Below are positions 47,977-57,388 of a DNA stretch of 64,000 nt, in pieces. The first letter of the stretch is position 1. The number at the start of each line of letters is the position of its first letter. Below the pieces are notes generated by a model. It did no database searches, was not told the DNA's origin, and worked only from the letters and a program-made list of their open reading frames with translations. A program made the position numbers and the translations under genes. The DNA is from Methanosarcina vacuolata Z-761 (lineage in GTDB: Archaea; Halobacteriota; Methanosarcinia; Methanosarcinales; Methanosarcinaceae). The DNA lies in assembly GCF_000969905.1 (NCBI RefSeq), contig NZ_CP009520.1, positions 1,922,001 to 1,986,000 of the forward strand, read 5' to 3'.

Positions 47977-48696
47977 TTATACAGATCTATCTAATTCTGA
48001 GTAAAATCGATCCTCATTAGATGCGCTTCCATAAATATAGAAAGCAATCAGGGGAAACCAGATATCACCTATATAAATTCCATAAATCGCCATGAGAATA
48101 GCAATAAACTTTCCGATGGAAGCTGCACTATGAGTAGCCTTTACATAAGACATTTTCCTGGCAAAAAGTGAACGGAGTATCCTGCCACCATCCATAGGAA
48201 AAGCAGGCAGTAAATTAAAGATCCCAAGCACTAAGTTCATTGATCCAAGGACCCAGATAATAAGATATATAGGGTTTTGAGAAAGCGCAGAGCTAGAGGA
48301 TATTACGTAATTGTATGTGAACAGGCAGATAAAACCTATAATGAGGCTCGTTAAAGGCCCTGCAAAAGCTATCTTTGCTTCCTGTCCGGGTTTCTGTGGG
48401 ATCTCCATAGAGGCCACACCTCCGAAGAGGAGGAGAGTAATGCTAGAAATATTTGCCCCATAACGTTTTGCAAGATAAGAGTGTGCAAGTTCATGTAAAA
48501 GTACTGAGACAAAAAGGAAGATGGCAGAAAGAGTAGAAAGAGTATATCTAACTACAGTTGGCTCAACTCCCACAAAACCATATGGCTGTGAATTGATCGC
48601 AAAAAAATATGCAGATATCGGAAGTGCCAGAAGGAAAGATGTGTCCAGTTTGATAGGTATGTCCATTATGTTTCCGATTTTAAAAGATGACTGCAT
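47977..48696 (-). CDS. Site-2 protease family membrane metallopeptidase (M50)
   Basis: A protein of 239 residues with about six membrane helices. HELAH at 68-72 gives the zinc ligands and catalytic Glu, and NLLPAFPMDGGRILRS near 160-175 gives the third ligand (Asp in PMDGG). The fold cuts substrates within the membrane. Unlike many archaeal relatives it has no C-terminal CBS pair. The substrate is unknown. Its ATG at 48696 opens onto a gap with an insertion-sequence end. Confidence 0.9.
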   Translation of the reverse strand: MQSSFKIGNIMDIPIKLDTSFLLALPISAYFFAINSQPYGFVGVEPTVVRYTLSTLSAIFLFVSVLLHELAHSYLAKRYGANISSITLLLFGGVASMEIPQKPGQEAKIAFAGPLTSLIIGFICLFTYNYVISSSSALSQNPIYLIIWVLGSMNLVLGIFNLLPAFPMDGGRILRSLFARKMSYVKATHSAASIGKFIAILMAIYGIYIGDIWFPLIAFYIYGSASNEDRFYSELDRSV

Positions 48697-49144
48697 TGTT
48701 GAAACAACTCCGTTTTATTTCTATAAAATTAAACAATTAATATTTTAAACTTGAGTTCTGAATCTCTAAAATTCAGATCTTTACTCAACATGTACAAAAA
48801 TGTAAAATTCATTTTCTATTCGTTCACCATTAGGACCTGGAGGCATTAAGGGTTTTTAGAAACAACATCGAATAATTAATAGATAAGCTTATCCTGAAAC
48901 TCAAAATTTGATTTTTGAATTTTTGATTTTTGGGTCGTGTCCCTGAGTTATTGATCAATTCCGAAAAAGCGAGTACATCTCACGTATTTAATGAATATAT
49001 TGAGAGATTCTTGCGCTTTCGGTTTTCAATGATTCAAACCCACTACCAATTTTTGATTTTTGAATTTTTGATTTTTGAATTTCGTATATGGAAAAGTCAG
49101 TTGAATACCTAATCACTAAAATGATCCTGAAAACTCATGGTTAT
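48697..49144. other. Gap with IS1-type end and low-complexity runs
   Basis: GGTCGTGTCCCTGAGTTATTG at 48933 (reverse of the end after 33415) marks a lone IS1-type terminus, followed by a short decayed stretch (TSHVFNEYIERFLRF-like). TTTTTGATTTTTGAA runs flank it on both sides. Confidence 0.5.
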
Positions 49145-49642
49145 TTAGAATAAAATAGGTTTTGGGCTAGGTTCCGAATGTAAGTCCATCGTTGTGTCCG
49201 ATTGTGCAGGCTCTTTTTCGGCAGCTGGTTTGCATTCGCGGCAAATATATTTCAGCTCATATTGTTTATCGATGTCAATACGGTCCAGATATTTATAAAA
49301 CGTTTTGCACATCCGATATTTGCAGTCGCTGAACGCAGTCTGTATTTGCTCCTCTATCGGTTGTGCAGACTCAAGAAAATACTCCTTCCCACACTTCTTA
49401 CATTCCGTTTTCGTGATGCATAGTATATGTACAGTTTCAATGCCAGTCGATAACGATTTTTCAGAGGTCCGAGCGACTGCTTTAAGCACAACTCTGGCAG
49501 TGTCATCGTTTAGCTCGGAGCCACAATCGCAAAGTTTACTGTTCTCGAAAATTTTACTATAATCAATTTCAATACATTTGTCGTTCAGCGCTTTCTTATG
49601 ATCTGCACAGACATACACGTCCATCGCATCTGTCTCGTCCAT
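49145..49642 (-). CDS. Cys-rich protein with zinc-ribbon-like motifs
   Basis: A protein of 165 residues. Cysteines are grouped as C38-D-C40 (KLCDCGSEL), then CITKTECKKCGKEYFL (about 75-90), MCKTFYKYL and YICRECKPAAEKE (about 130-145). The CxxC pairs suggest one or two zinc ribbons. Start at 49642 or the second ATG (MDVYVC) 18 bases later; no strong ribosome-binding site. It is a soluble protein of unknown role. It stands between an insertion-sequence scar and the MgtC-type gene. Confidence 0.65.
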   Translation of the reverse strand: MDETDAMDVYVCADHKKALNDKCIEIDYSKIFENSKLCDCGSELNDDTARVVLKAVARTSEKSLSTGIETVHILCITKTECKKCGKEYFLESAQPIEEQIQTAFSDCKYRMCKTFYKYLDRIDIDKQYELKYICRECKPAAEKEPAQSDTTMDLHSEPSPKPILF

Positions 49643-49922
49643 ATTATCACAGTGAAATATTATGCACTGTTTACAGTATAAACTTTTTCATAAACTTGCA
49701 AATCGCTCAATATTGAATATCCTGAGGTCAAACTCACAAAATAGCCAGCTTAGCCAGTTAAATAAGATTTGTTCTTACCCTGGAGGGACTTAAATCCCCA
49801 AGTCATAAAAACGATAACAGAAAAAATGTTATTTTACTTTTTCAAATTACTTTTGTTTTTTTAGCAATTGCTACTTTTAAAAATCTTTCAACTCGTGTAT
49901 GAGATCTAAAAGTCAGGCCCTG

Positions 49923-51155
49923 TTACATGAAGTTCCACAAAATTAAAGAAAGGATCCCAAAAACTGTAATTATCCCAAAAGTCTTCTTTGTAAGGGCGAA
50001 AAGGTTGGGGGAACCGGAAATTTTCGAAAGCAGGATCTTGTTAATCGTGCTAATCAGGCTTGCAAGCACTGCAGTGTTCGCTGCGGTTGCATAGGAAATA
50101 TTTCCACTTACTGCAAGTAAGGTTACCGAAACAATCACTCCCGAACTGCTAACAAGAGCACCCAGGGCGGTAACGTAAATTCCGGCAGTCCCTGCAACTT
50201 TATAAGCAAAACTTCCTACTACCAGGATGACGGTAAAAGCAAAGCCGAATTTAAACGCCTGTCCAAGTGAGAAAGGAGATTCAATTTTAAGTTCTCCTCC
50301 ACTTATAGGGCAGAATTTTTTGTCATACCTGAGAACTATTGCTACAGAAGCAAGGATGATCACTGCCTGGGGAGGAAGCATATGCAAAGTTGTCTGGCCA
50401 GTCGGATCAACAATCAGGGCTAATACAAGGTTCCGAATGAGCATGGAGATATTGCAGAGCAGTATTCCGGTAAGCACGGGATCGGCCATTTCCTCCACTA
50501 GTTTTGAGAGACCTGCAAGCGCGGCTGTTGTTGCCTCACTGTTCACAAAGCCTCCTACAAAACCTGAATAACAGATTCCACGCTTTGTGCCGAACTTTCT
50601 CAGGAGCACATAACTTAAAAAACTGATAAGAGAAACAAGAATTACAATAAGTATTGCAGTCCTGAAATTTATAATTCCGTAAAACTCCCTATCCGGCACT
50701 ACCGGATAAAGTATAAAAGTCACGGCCAGAAACTGTATGGCATTGTAGAGTTCTTCTTTTGTCAGGTTTCCTGCGAACTGGTGAAGAGGCTGTTTCTGGA
50801 TCAGAAGAAAAGCCACAACTATTGAAGAAATAATAGCAAACAGGCCATAATCATAGCCAACAAGCACTCCCATAACGAAAATGAAAAAGAGACTGATAGG
50901 GCTGGTAACTCCTATCCGTTTAAAGAGAAATATCTTGGAATAAGTGATTATGCAGCAAATTGCTCCGAAAAAGAGCGCAGCTACGTAAACAAAACCCGGC
51001 CCTTTTGCCTCGCTTACGAAAGCAGCTAACATACCTGTTATACAGGTTATGCTGTAAGTTCTCACCCCTGCAAAAATTTCATGTTCGATTCCTCTGTGCT
51101 CCCTTTCAATACCTACCATTATCCCTATAAGAAAAGAGATGGCAAGTTTTGTCAT
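49923..51155 (-). CDS. MgtC/DUF4010 family membrane protein
   Basis: A protein of 410 residues with about a dozen membrane helices. The N-terminus FLIGIMVGIEREHRGIEHEIF GVRTYS (spaced) is the MgtC signature region; the remainder is DUF4010 (RGICYSGFVGGFVNSEATTA near residue 200 and GNISYATAANTAVLASLIST near 350). Relatives of MgtC help survive low magnesium, but the role of the two-part form is not established. The ATG at 51155 is the first possible in the frame after an upstream stop. Confidence 0.88.
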   Translation of the reverse strand: MTKLAISFLIGIMVGIEREHRGIEHEIFAGVRTYSITCITGMLAAFVSEAKGPGFVYVAALFFGAICCIITYSKIFLFKRIGVTSPISLFFIFVMGVLVGYDYGLFAIISSIVVAFLLIQKQPLHQFAGNLTKEELYNAIQFLAVTFILYPVVPDREFYGIINFRTAILIVILVSLISFLSYVLLRKFGTKRGICYSGFVGGFVNSEATTAALAGLSKLVEEMADPVLTGILLCNISMLIRNLVLALIVDPTGQTTLHMLPPQAVIILASVAIVLRYDKKFCPISGGELKIESPFSLGQAFKFGFAFTVILVVGSFAYKVAGTAGIYVTALGALVSSSGVIVSVTLLAVSGNISYATAANTAVLASLISTINKILLSKISGSPNLFALTKKTFGIITVFGILSLILWNFM

Positions 51156-51695
51156 GAAATCCAGAAAAACCGGATCGAAACCAAAATCCTCTATGATGTC
51201 CGTGGCTCAACCTCTATAATTTTTCAAGTTATAAAATTCAGAGTCAAGTTCCAAGAAACTTCTATTTAATGTTTCTATTAAATCTCTATTAATATTTCCA
51301 GAACTTATTTAAGTATTCTATCTGCCAATTTACTCCGACATCTACCATTTAACGCTTTTATTCCCGTCTCTCAAAGCGCTTTTAATCAAACGCTATTTGC
51401 TTTTTATGCAAGTAAATAAAGAAAGTAAGTCGACGGAGGTAAGTGAATAATTGTGATAGCAAAATGGATTTTTCCTTAAGGTAAAGTAAACAGAGTGAGC
51501 TAAAATAAAATATAATTATATAGTACAGATTTTCCAGGTAATGAATTTAGTCCCTGAAAAGAGAAAAGGTTCAGAGTGTATTGAGGGCCTGTCTAATACT
51601 TTTTCAGGCAATTGCTACACCTGAATACCTGAGCTAAACCTGGTTGTCCCTGGGTAAATTTTCCAAGCCTGACTGAAGCTGATTAGAACTTGAGG
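51156..51695. other. Gap before the 31-bp repeat
   Basis: AT-rich sequence with no gene supported. Confidence 0.5.
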
Positions 51696-51788
51696 CTTGG
51701 ATGTTATTGAATCTTGTTATTTTACACTTGGATGTTATTGAATCTTGTTATTTTACGCTTGGATGTTATTGAATCTTGTTATTTTACA
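51696..51788. repeat. Tandem repeat, 31-bp unit, three copies
   Basis: CTTGGATGTTATTGAATCTT begins copies at 51696, 51727 and 51758. The last copy runs into the stop codon of the phosphoesterase gene. Confidence 0.9.
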
Positions 51789-52443
51789 CCTCTATAAATT
51801 TAACCTCAATAGATTTGTTTTCCTCCTTTTCTCCGAGAGTTATAAGGGTGCAGGAGCCTTTACAGGCTTCGCCAGGGTTTACCACTACAGTCTTTCCGAC
51901 CTGCTCCAGGCCTTTTGCCTCATGGATGTGTCCGCAGACGATCAGGTCAACACGGTCAAGGAATTTCTGGATAGCCGTGCTGCCCACGTGTCCGAAAGGA
52001 AGTTCATCTCTTGCACCGTAAGGTGGGGCATGCGTCAGAAGCACTATGGTGCCGCAATCTTTGTCGTTTTCGGCAGAGCGGACCATTCCTTCAAGGGTCT
52101 TTTCAATTTCGTCTTCGGATAACTCAAAGGGAGAATTGAAAGGGGTGGGATTTGAGCCGCCCAGGCCTATAAACCTGATATTTCCTATCTGTTCGGCTTT
52201 TCCGTGCAGGTTAGTAGCTTTAGAAGCGTCAAGGGCTTTTAAAATGCTCCTATAGTCGCAATTACCCGGGATCGCAAGTACAGGTCTGTCAAACATTTCC
52301 ATCAGTTCTTCAACCTTCTCATCGGGCCCAAAATTAGTAATGTCCCCAACAATAACTACAAGATCAAAATCTCCTGCCTTTTCAATCATTTCCTTTATTT
52401 TCGAATAATCTCCATGGGGGTCAGTAATAGCCAGTATCTTCAT
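51784..52443 (-). CDS. Calcineurin-like metallophosphoesterase
   Basis: A protein of 219 residues. All five motifs are present: D8-P-H (ITDPHGD), GDITNFGP near 33, GNCD near 60, THAPPYG near 138 and GHIHEAKG near 168. The two metal ions cut a phosphoester; the substrate is unknown, with the short YfcE-like class a likely relative. Length is right for the family. Start at 52443; the stop is at the edge of a tandem repeat. Confidence 0.92.
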   Translation of the reverse strand: MKILAITDPHGDYSKIKEMIEKAGDFDLVVIVGDITNFGPDEKVEELMEMFDRPVLAIPGNCDYRSILKALDASKATNLHGKAEQIGNIRFIGLGGSNPTPFNSPFELSEDEIEKTLEGMVRSAENDKDCGTIVLLTHAPPYGARDELPFGHVGSTAIQKFLDRVDLIVCGHIHEAKGLEQVGKTVVVNPGEACKGSCTLITLGEKEENKSIEVKFIEV

Positions 52444-53147
52444 TTTTATCAGGTCCTGTTATTAGTAGCTATTATCAATAAGGTTTCTGTTATTCATGTT
52501 TGTTCGTAGAAGTCATATCATTCATAGCTATTCGAAAAGACCCTATCGCGTCGAATTTTTTTGATAAACTTTTTTTTCACCTTTTTTCTAAAAAAATTTG
52601 AAAAATATTGAGGGAATTGACGCAACTTGTCATGATTACTCACTTAAACAAAGATGCATGAATGCGGATTTATTGAACTTTTATGCAGAAGGTAAAAGCA
52701 ACTGTAGTCACGCCTGTAATTGTTGCAACAAAAAACTTCATTGTACCTCATTGGGCAGTTTCATTATTTAGCCTCGTGACTATGTATCGTGTATTTAGAA
52801 ACCGTGACTATATGTCGTGTATTTAGAAACCGTGACTATATGTCGTGTATTTAGAAACCGTGACTATATGTCGTGTATTTAGAAACCGTGACTATATATC
52901 GTGTACTTAGAAACCAATATATCATCCTTTATTCACCAAATATGATTAAAAGATTAAATTATTGGGATCTGTTTTAAAAATGCTAGCTGGAAAAAGTATT
53001 TATTTTCAAAAAATACTGCGCATCCTGGGCAGTAAGTAGAAACAGAAAAATTTGCTAATTTTGTCTCATTTTGTTTTTGAAATTGGAAGAGTTATGCCCT
53101 GAGAGCCGTATCTAAAAATTAAAAAAGGAAAGAGGCTTTCGCCTCAG
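52444..53147. other. Gap with shared repeats and VNTR
   Basis: No gene. 52610-52661 resembles 54421-54473; 52662-52703 resembles 20656-20696; the 28-bp tandem repeat is at 52775-52914; the rest is the duplicated flank of the GH16-like gene. Confidence 0.7.
52775..52914. repeat. Tandem repeat, 28-bp unit, five copies
   Basis: CGTGACTATATGTCGTGTAT begins units at 52775, 52803, 52831, 52859 and 52887. Copy A of the duplication (near 21356) keeps only one diverged unit. Confidence 0.95.
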
Positions 53148-53815
53148 TTAAGATGGCACATAACTAAAGTTAGATAAAACCATCTCTGCATTCTGTCCAT
53201 TTATTGGCGCTAAATGACTCATAAGCCACATCTGCATCGCAACTCCGCCTTCTACATGCGGAATGCTTGTCTGATCTGTACAGTTCCAGTCAGATATGAC
53301 AGCTCCGTTAGAAAGCTTTGCAGTAAAGTGGACATACGTTGGCTCCCAATCAAAACTGTATGTTACGTCTGCAGCGTTCTGGTAAGGAGAGTCATAAGTT
53401 ATCGCACTCTGGTATGCATTTGGCTGGACACTATAACTAAGTCTGTCACTGTATATCCAGCCCCACTGAGTAGCTTCAATATCTATCTCATTGGTATCGT
53501 TATGGCGGAAAAACATAGCAGCTACAATATTCGGATCGAGATTCAGTATTGGTGATGAAACCGTCCACTTGTATACACCATAGCTATAGTCAGTGGATGT
53601 TGTGTCAACTTCTGTTGAATACCAGATATCTCCGACTTTCTGGATTGTAAGGTGTAGTTTCTGGTTTTCATCAATCCAAACATTATTGCTGGAACTGCTC
53701 CAGTAGTTACCACCAGGATTACCAGTTCCACTTCTTACCCACCACTCCTTACCACACCAATTTAAATAGGTGTCTGCAGCAGCGGTGTTTGCAATCAAAA
53801 GCAAGCCTAATGTAC
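52887..53815. repeat. Segmental duplication, copy B
   Basis: Matches 21356-22300 over the GH16-like gene body and its downstream flank. It starts in the last unit of the 28-bp repeat and fades in the signal-peptide coding end. Confidence 0.85.
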
Positions 53816-53858
53816 TTAACATTACGAGCTTTAGATATTTTTTGTTCATATTACTCAT
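53148..53858 (-). CDS. Small secreted GH16-like protein, copy B
   Basis: A protein of 236 residues, a near-copy of 21641-22342. The mature domain keeps EIDIEATQWG with all three acids and differs from copy A at only a few residues (for example K for E after WCG, T for A before NEIDI). The signal peptide (LKLVMLSTLGLLLIANTAAA) is quite different from that of copy A. Start at 53858 (MSNMNKKY) or 53849. It is expected to be exported and to act on, or bind, a beta-glucan-like polymer. Confidence 0.82.
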   Translation of the reverse strand: MSNMNKKYLKLVMLSTLGLLLIANTAAADTYLNWCGKEWWVRSGTGNPGGNYWSSSSNNVWIDENQKLHLTIQKVGDIWYSTEVDTTSTDYSYGVYKWTVSSPILNLDPNIVAAMFFRHNDTNEIDIEATQWGWIYSDRLSYSVQPNAYQSAITYDSPYQNAADVTYSFDWEPTYVHFTAKLSNGAVISDWNCTDQTSIPHVEGGVAMQMWLMSHLAPINGQNAEMVLSNFSYVPS

Positions 53859-55010
53859 AATATGAATGGCATAACTTGATGAAAAATTAGCATGTTTTTC
53901 TTTTAATAGAAAAGTTCAAATATCTCAGAATTAATATAGAAGTTTACAAAATTTAAGCATTAATGATAATTAATTAGAAAATAAAGATTACTTAATCTTA
54001 AGACAGCATTTAAGAGGAAAAACACCCTCAATGGCCAGACCCACCGAAATTTTTGGCGTAATATAAATTAACTATTTATTTGTAAACATAACTATTTATA
54101 TATATCTTATATCTAAAAGTCGTACTTCCTTTTTTATAATATAGAGCCGTAAAAGTATTTTTTTGCTCTATTTAGTAATTCAGAATGTTCACTGATGGTA
54201 ATTGTCCTTCTTTCTCGAACAGTAGATTTTTGCTTCAATTTGCAGTTTCCAAAATCTTTTTTATTAAAATAGAAAGTGATCTTCATTGGTCATCGGTTAA
54301 GGAATTTTTTTGCCTGAAAGCTATTGATATTGCATTAGAAGCCAGCCTTAAATTTTGGCCTATTAACATGAAATTGATACCCGGGCCCAGTTAATAATAT
54401 ACAAAATATTCGATAAATGTTAAGGGCATTGACGCAATTTGTCACGTTTCCTTACTTAAACGAAGACGCATGAAAAACTACCTGCCTGAATACTGCGGCA
54501 ACACTTTTAATACTATATATATTATAAGATAATCACTTTGAAAAAACAGTGTTAATTTTTCAAAAAATATAAATATAAAAAACTGTAATAAGAGAAAATA
54601 GAATTGATCATAAAATGTTCCATCTTGTTAAATTAAACATAATATTTTTATTTATTAACTTCTATGTTCCTATTCACACATACTAACTAAAATTTATACT
54701 AATATTTCATTAAAAACAGAAAGTTAGATTAAATAAACTTTAGATTTTACAATTATACCTTGAACTCAAAAAATTAACAGGTTGTAACAGACTCTGACAA
54801 CATATATAGTATATTTTTATTTATAATCTTACACGTTTTATCGTTTCCACTTAAAGCAAAAGATCACTTGAAAAAGCAAAAGATCACTTGAATTCTGAAG
54901 ATTTGTGAATGCAAAATTCAGGATATAAAGCTTATATTACTGAGCTAAAATGTTTGCGTTTTAAAATAAATGCAAAAATAAAACATGGATTGAACAGGAA
55001 ATAGTATCTT
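53859..55010. other. Long AT-rich gap
   Basis: No convincing gene in 1.15 kb. A copy of the 52610 repeat lies at 54421-54473, and AAAGCAAAAGATCACTTG is repeated with a 20-bp period at 54853 and 54873. TATA-like runs are frequent. Confidence 0.55.
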
Positions 55011-56180
55011 ATGAACTCAATTTCATTTTCCAAACACAGACCTCATGTCCCTGAAATAAAATATATCCTATTGATGTTCTTCAGTACGCGAATAATTTTG
55101 AGTATAATCGGGGTAATATCCCGTAAAATTTTATCAGTATACGGAGAGTCTCAATTCGCCTGTCAACCTGACTGGATAGGTCATGTCTGGCTGGATATAT
55201 GGGGTGTTTGGGATACAGGCTGGTATATGAAGATTTCTCAGTCTGGTTACACTCCAGTTTCTCTGGGTCAGGTTATTTCACAGGAGACTAATATCGCATT
55301 TTTTCCCTTATACCCCTTACTTATGAGACTTTTAAGCCTGGTTACAGGAAATGAGTATCTTGCCGGCTTAATAATATCAAACTTTTGTTTGATAATTTCT
55401 TGTGTTTATCTTTACCGGCTTGTAAGGCTTGATTATGATGAAGACACCTCCATTAAATCAATAAAATATCTACTTCTTTTTCCGGTCTCTTTCATCCTTT
55501 CGGGAGTTTTCACCGAGTCCCTGTATCTCACTCTTACTTTGGTGTGTTTCTATTATGCCAGAACAAGTAAATGGTACATAGTTGGAATCACAGGGTTCTT
55601 TTTATCCCTAACAAGGTCTACTGGTGTTCTTATCATTTTACCTTTACTTTACGAGGGTCTTATGCCCTTGATAAGAGATAAGGAAAACTTAAAAAACCTT
55701 AAAAACTCCATGCATAAGATACTGCCTCTTTTTTATCTCTCCCTAATTCCCCTGGGCACAATTTCTTTCATGATTTTTAATTATCACCTAACTGGAGATT
55801 TCATGGCTTTTGCACATGCTCAGGTAATGTGGCAAAGGCATTTTGGAAATCCTCTGGAGACTCTACTTAACGGTTATCATGGGAATACTGGCACAGCCTT
55901 CGAGGCAGTTTTTGCCGTTATTACTATCTTTATAGTTATATTGTTTTACAGAAAGATCCGGTTTTCTTACTGGTTGTTTTGTATGTATTCTCTTTTCGTC
56001 CCACTTTGTACAGGAATTCAGTCCATGCCTCGTTTTATTCTTGTAATTTTTCCGATTTACATCCTCTTTGCGGACATTACTAAAAACCACATTTCAGAAG
56101 ACCTTGTTACGCTATCTTTTGCTCTTCTCCAGGGTTTTTTAATGGTTTTCTGGACTAATAGTTTCAATTTGGTGGTATAA
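55011..56180 (+). CDS. PIG-V-like membrane mannosyltransferase
   Basis: A protein of 389 residues with about ten membrane helices. The first loop has WGVWDTGWYMKISQSGY (near residue 63), followed by IAFFPLYPLLMRL, the pattern of the PIG-V/GPI mannosyltransferase II family, which uses polyprenol-phosphate sugars on the outer face. It is followed after 80 bases by a polyprenol-phosphate sugar synthase gene that could supply its donor. The target in an archaeon would be a glycolipid or glycoprotein; this is inference. Confidence 0.8.
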   Translation: MNSISFSKHRPHVPEIKYILLMFFSTRIILSIIGVISRKILSVYGESQFACQPDWIGHVWLDIWGVWDTGWYMKISQSGYTPVSLGQVISQETNIAFFPLYPLLMRLLSLVTGNEYLAGLIISNFCLIISCVYLYRLVRLDYDEDTSIKSIKYLLLFPVSFILSGVFTESLYLTLTLVCFYYARTSKWYIVGITGFFLSLTRSTGVLIILPLLYEGLMPLIRDKENLKNLKNSMHKILPLFYLSLIPLGTISFMIFNYHLTGDFMAFAHAQVMWQRHFGNPLETLLNGYHGNTGTAFEAVFAVITIFIVILFYRKIRFSYWLFCMYSLFVPLCTGIQSMPRFILVIFPIYILFADITKNHISEDLVTLSFALLQGFLMVFWTNSFNLVV

Positions 56181-56260
56181 AATGAGATTTTTTATAAATT
56201 TCATACAAGTACATGATTATTATTTTGCTTATTATATTTAAGTCACAAGTTGGAGTTAAA

Positions 56261-57388
56261 ATGTATTCTAATTATGAACTAACAGTAATTATTCCCACCT
56301 TTAATGAAGAGGTCAATATTGCCAGGATGATCGAAGCTGTGAATTCAACCCTTTCATTAAATAAAATTCATGGTGAGATTCTTATTGTTGATGACGAATC
56401 TCGCGACAAAACTATTAAAATTGTCGAGGAGCTTATGCTGAAATACAATAATCTGAGAATTATTGTAAGGCACACAGACCATGGTCTTTCACAATCTGTA
56501 GTTGAGGGCTTCAGGCAGGCAAATTCGAACGCTTTTATGGTAATTGATGCCGATTTTTCTCATCCTCCGGAATTAATTCCTCTTTTTTATGAAGAAATAA
56601 AAAAAGGAACAGATATCGTCATAGGAAGTCGATATACTCGAGGAGGAGGCATTAAACAATGGCCTCTTAAACGTCGGATTTTATCTCTTGGAGCAACTGG
56701 CCTCGGAAGAATACTATTTCCTGAAATTACAGACCCTGTAAGCGGATTTTTTGCCCTAAAAAAGAAAGTGGTCTCCGGAGCTCAACTCCACCCAAGAGGG
56801 TACAAAATTCTGATGGAAGTCCTTGGGAAAGGAAAATGGAATTCAGTTGTAGAGATTCCGTTTACATTTACAGATCGGGAGAATGGAGAGAGTAAGCTCA
56901 CTTTTTGCATCATAACTGACTATGTAAAACAAATTTCAAATATCGCTAAGTATTCTCTTGTTTTTCGTAATAACCATGTCTGGAATGAATGGGAAAAATT
57001 GGGAAAATTCTGTTTTGTCGGATTGTCCGGGGTACTGGTCAACGTAGGTTCTTTATATTTATTTACTGAATACATAGGCCTTTATTATATTATATCCAGT
57101 TTAGTAGCAATCGAAATATCTATCCTGAGTAATTTTTTCCTGAATGACTACTGGACATTTAAACTGAAGGATAAGGCCAACAAATATACACAGAATAGAT
57201 TTAAGAGATTCTTTTCTTTCCAGTGTATCTCAATTGTGGGACTTATTATTAATATAGGAGTACTGTATTTCCTGACAGATTTCTTTGGTATCTATTATCT
57301 GGTTTCAAACCTCATAGGAATAGTAATTGTCTTTTTTTGGAACTATCTTATGAACAGACATGTTACATGGAAACTGAAAACTTACTAA
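56261..57388 (+). CDS. Polyprenol-phosphate mannosyltransferase with GtrA domain
   Basis: A protein of 375 residues from the ATG at 56261, which has GGAG upstream; the earlier ATG at 56213 lacks one. The N-terminal GT2 domain resembles dolichol-phosphate mannose synthase: VIIPTFNEEVNIARMI, LIVDDESRDKT, VIDADFSHPPELIP (DxD-type) and SRYTRGGGIKQWP. The C-terminal third (KFCFVGLSGVLVNVGSLYLF onwards) is a four-helix GtrA domain, thought to help flip the lipid-linked sugar. It likely makes the donor for the 55011 gene. Confidence 0.9.
   Translation: MYSNYELTVIIPTFNEEVNIARMIEAVNSTLSLNKIHGEILIVDDESRDKTIKIVEELMLKYNNLRIIVRHTDHGLSQSVVEGFRQANSNAFMVIDADFSHPPELIPLFYEEIKKGTDIVIGSRYTRGGGIKQWPLKRRILSLGATGLGRILFPEITDPVSGFFALKKKVVSGAQLHPRGYKILMEVLGKGKWNSVVEIPFTFTDRENGESKLTFCIITDYVKQISNIAKYSLVFRNNHVWNEWEKLGKFCFVGLSGVLVNVGSLYLFTEYIGLYYIISSLVAIEISILSNFFLNDYWTFKLKDKANKYTQNRFKRFFSFQCISIVGLIINIGVLYFLTDFFGIYYLVSNLIGIVIVFFWNYLMNRHVTWKLKTY

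Noticed and set aside
52775-52914. Possible CRISPR array
   Set aside because: The 28-bp units are contiguous copies without spacers and no cas gene is present.
54185-54394. Plus-strand ORF of 69 residues
   Set aside because: No start signal, no motif, and AT-rich surroundings with the same statistics.
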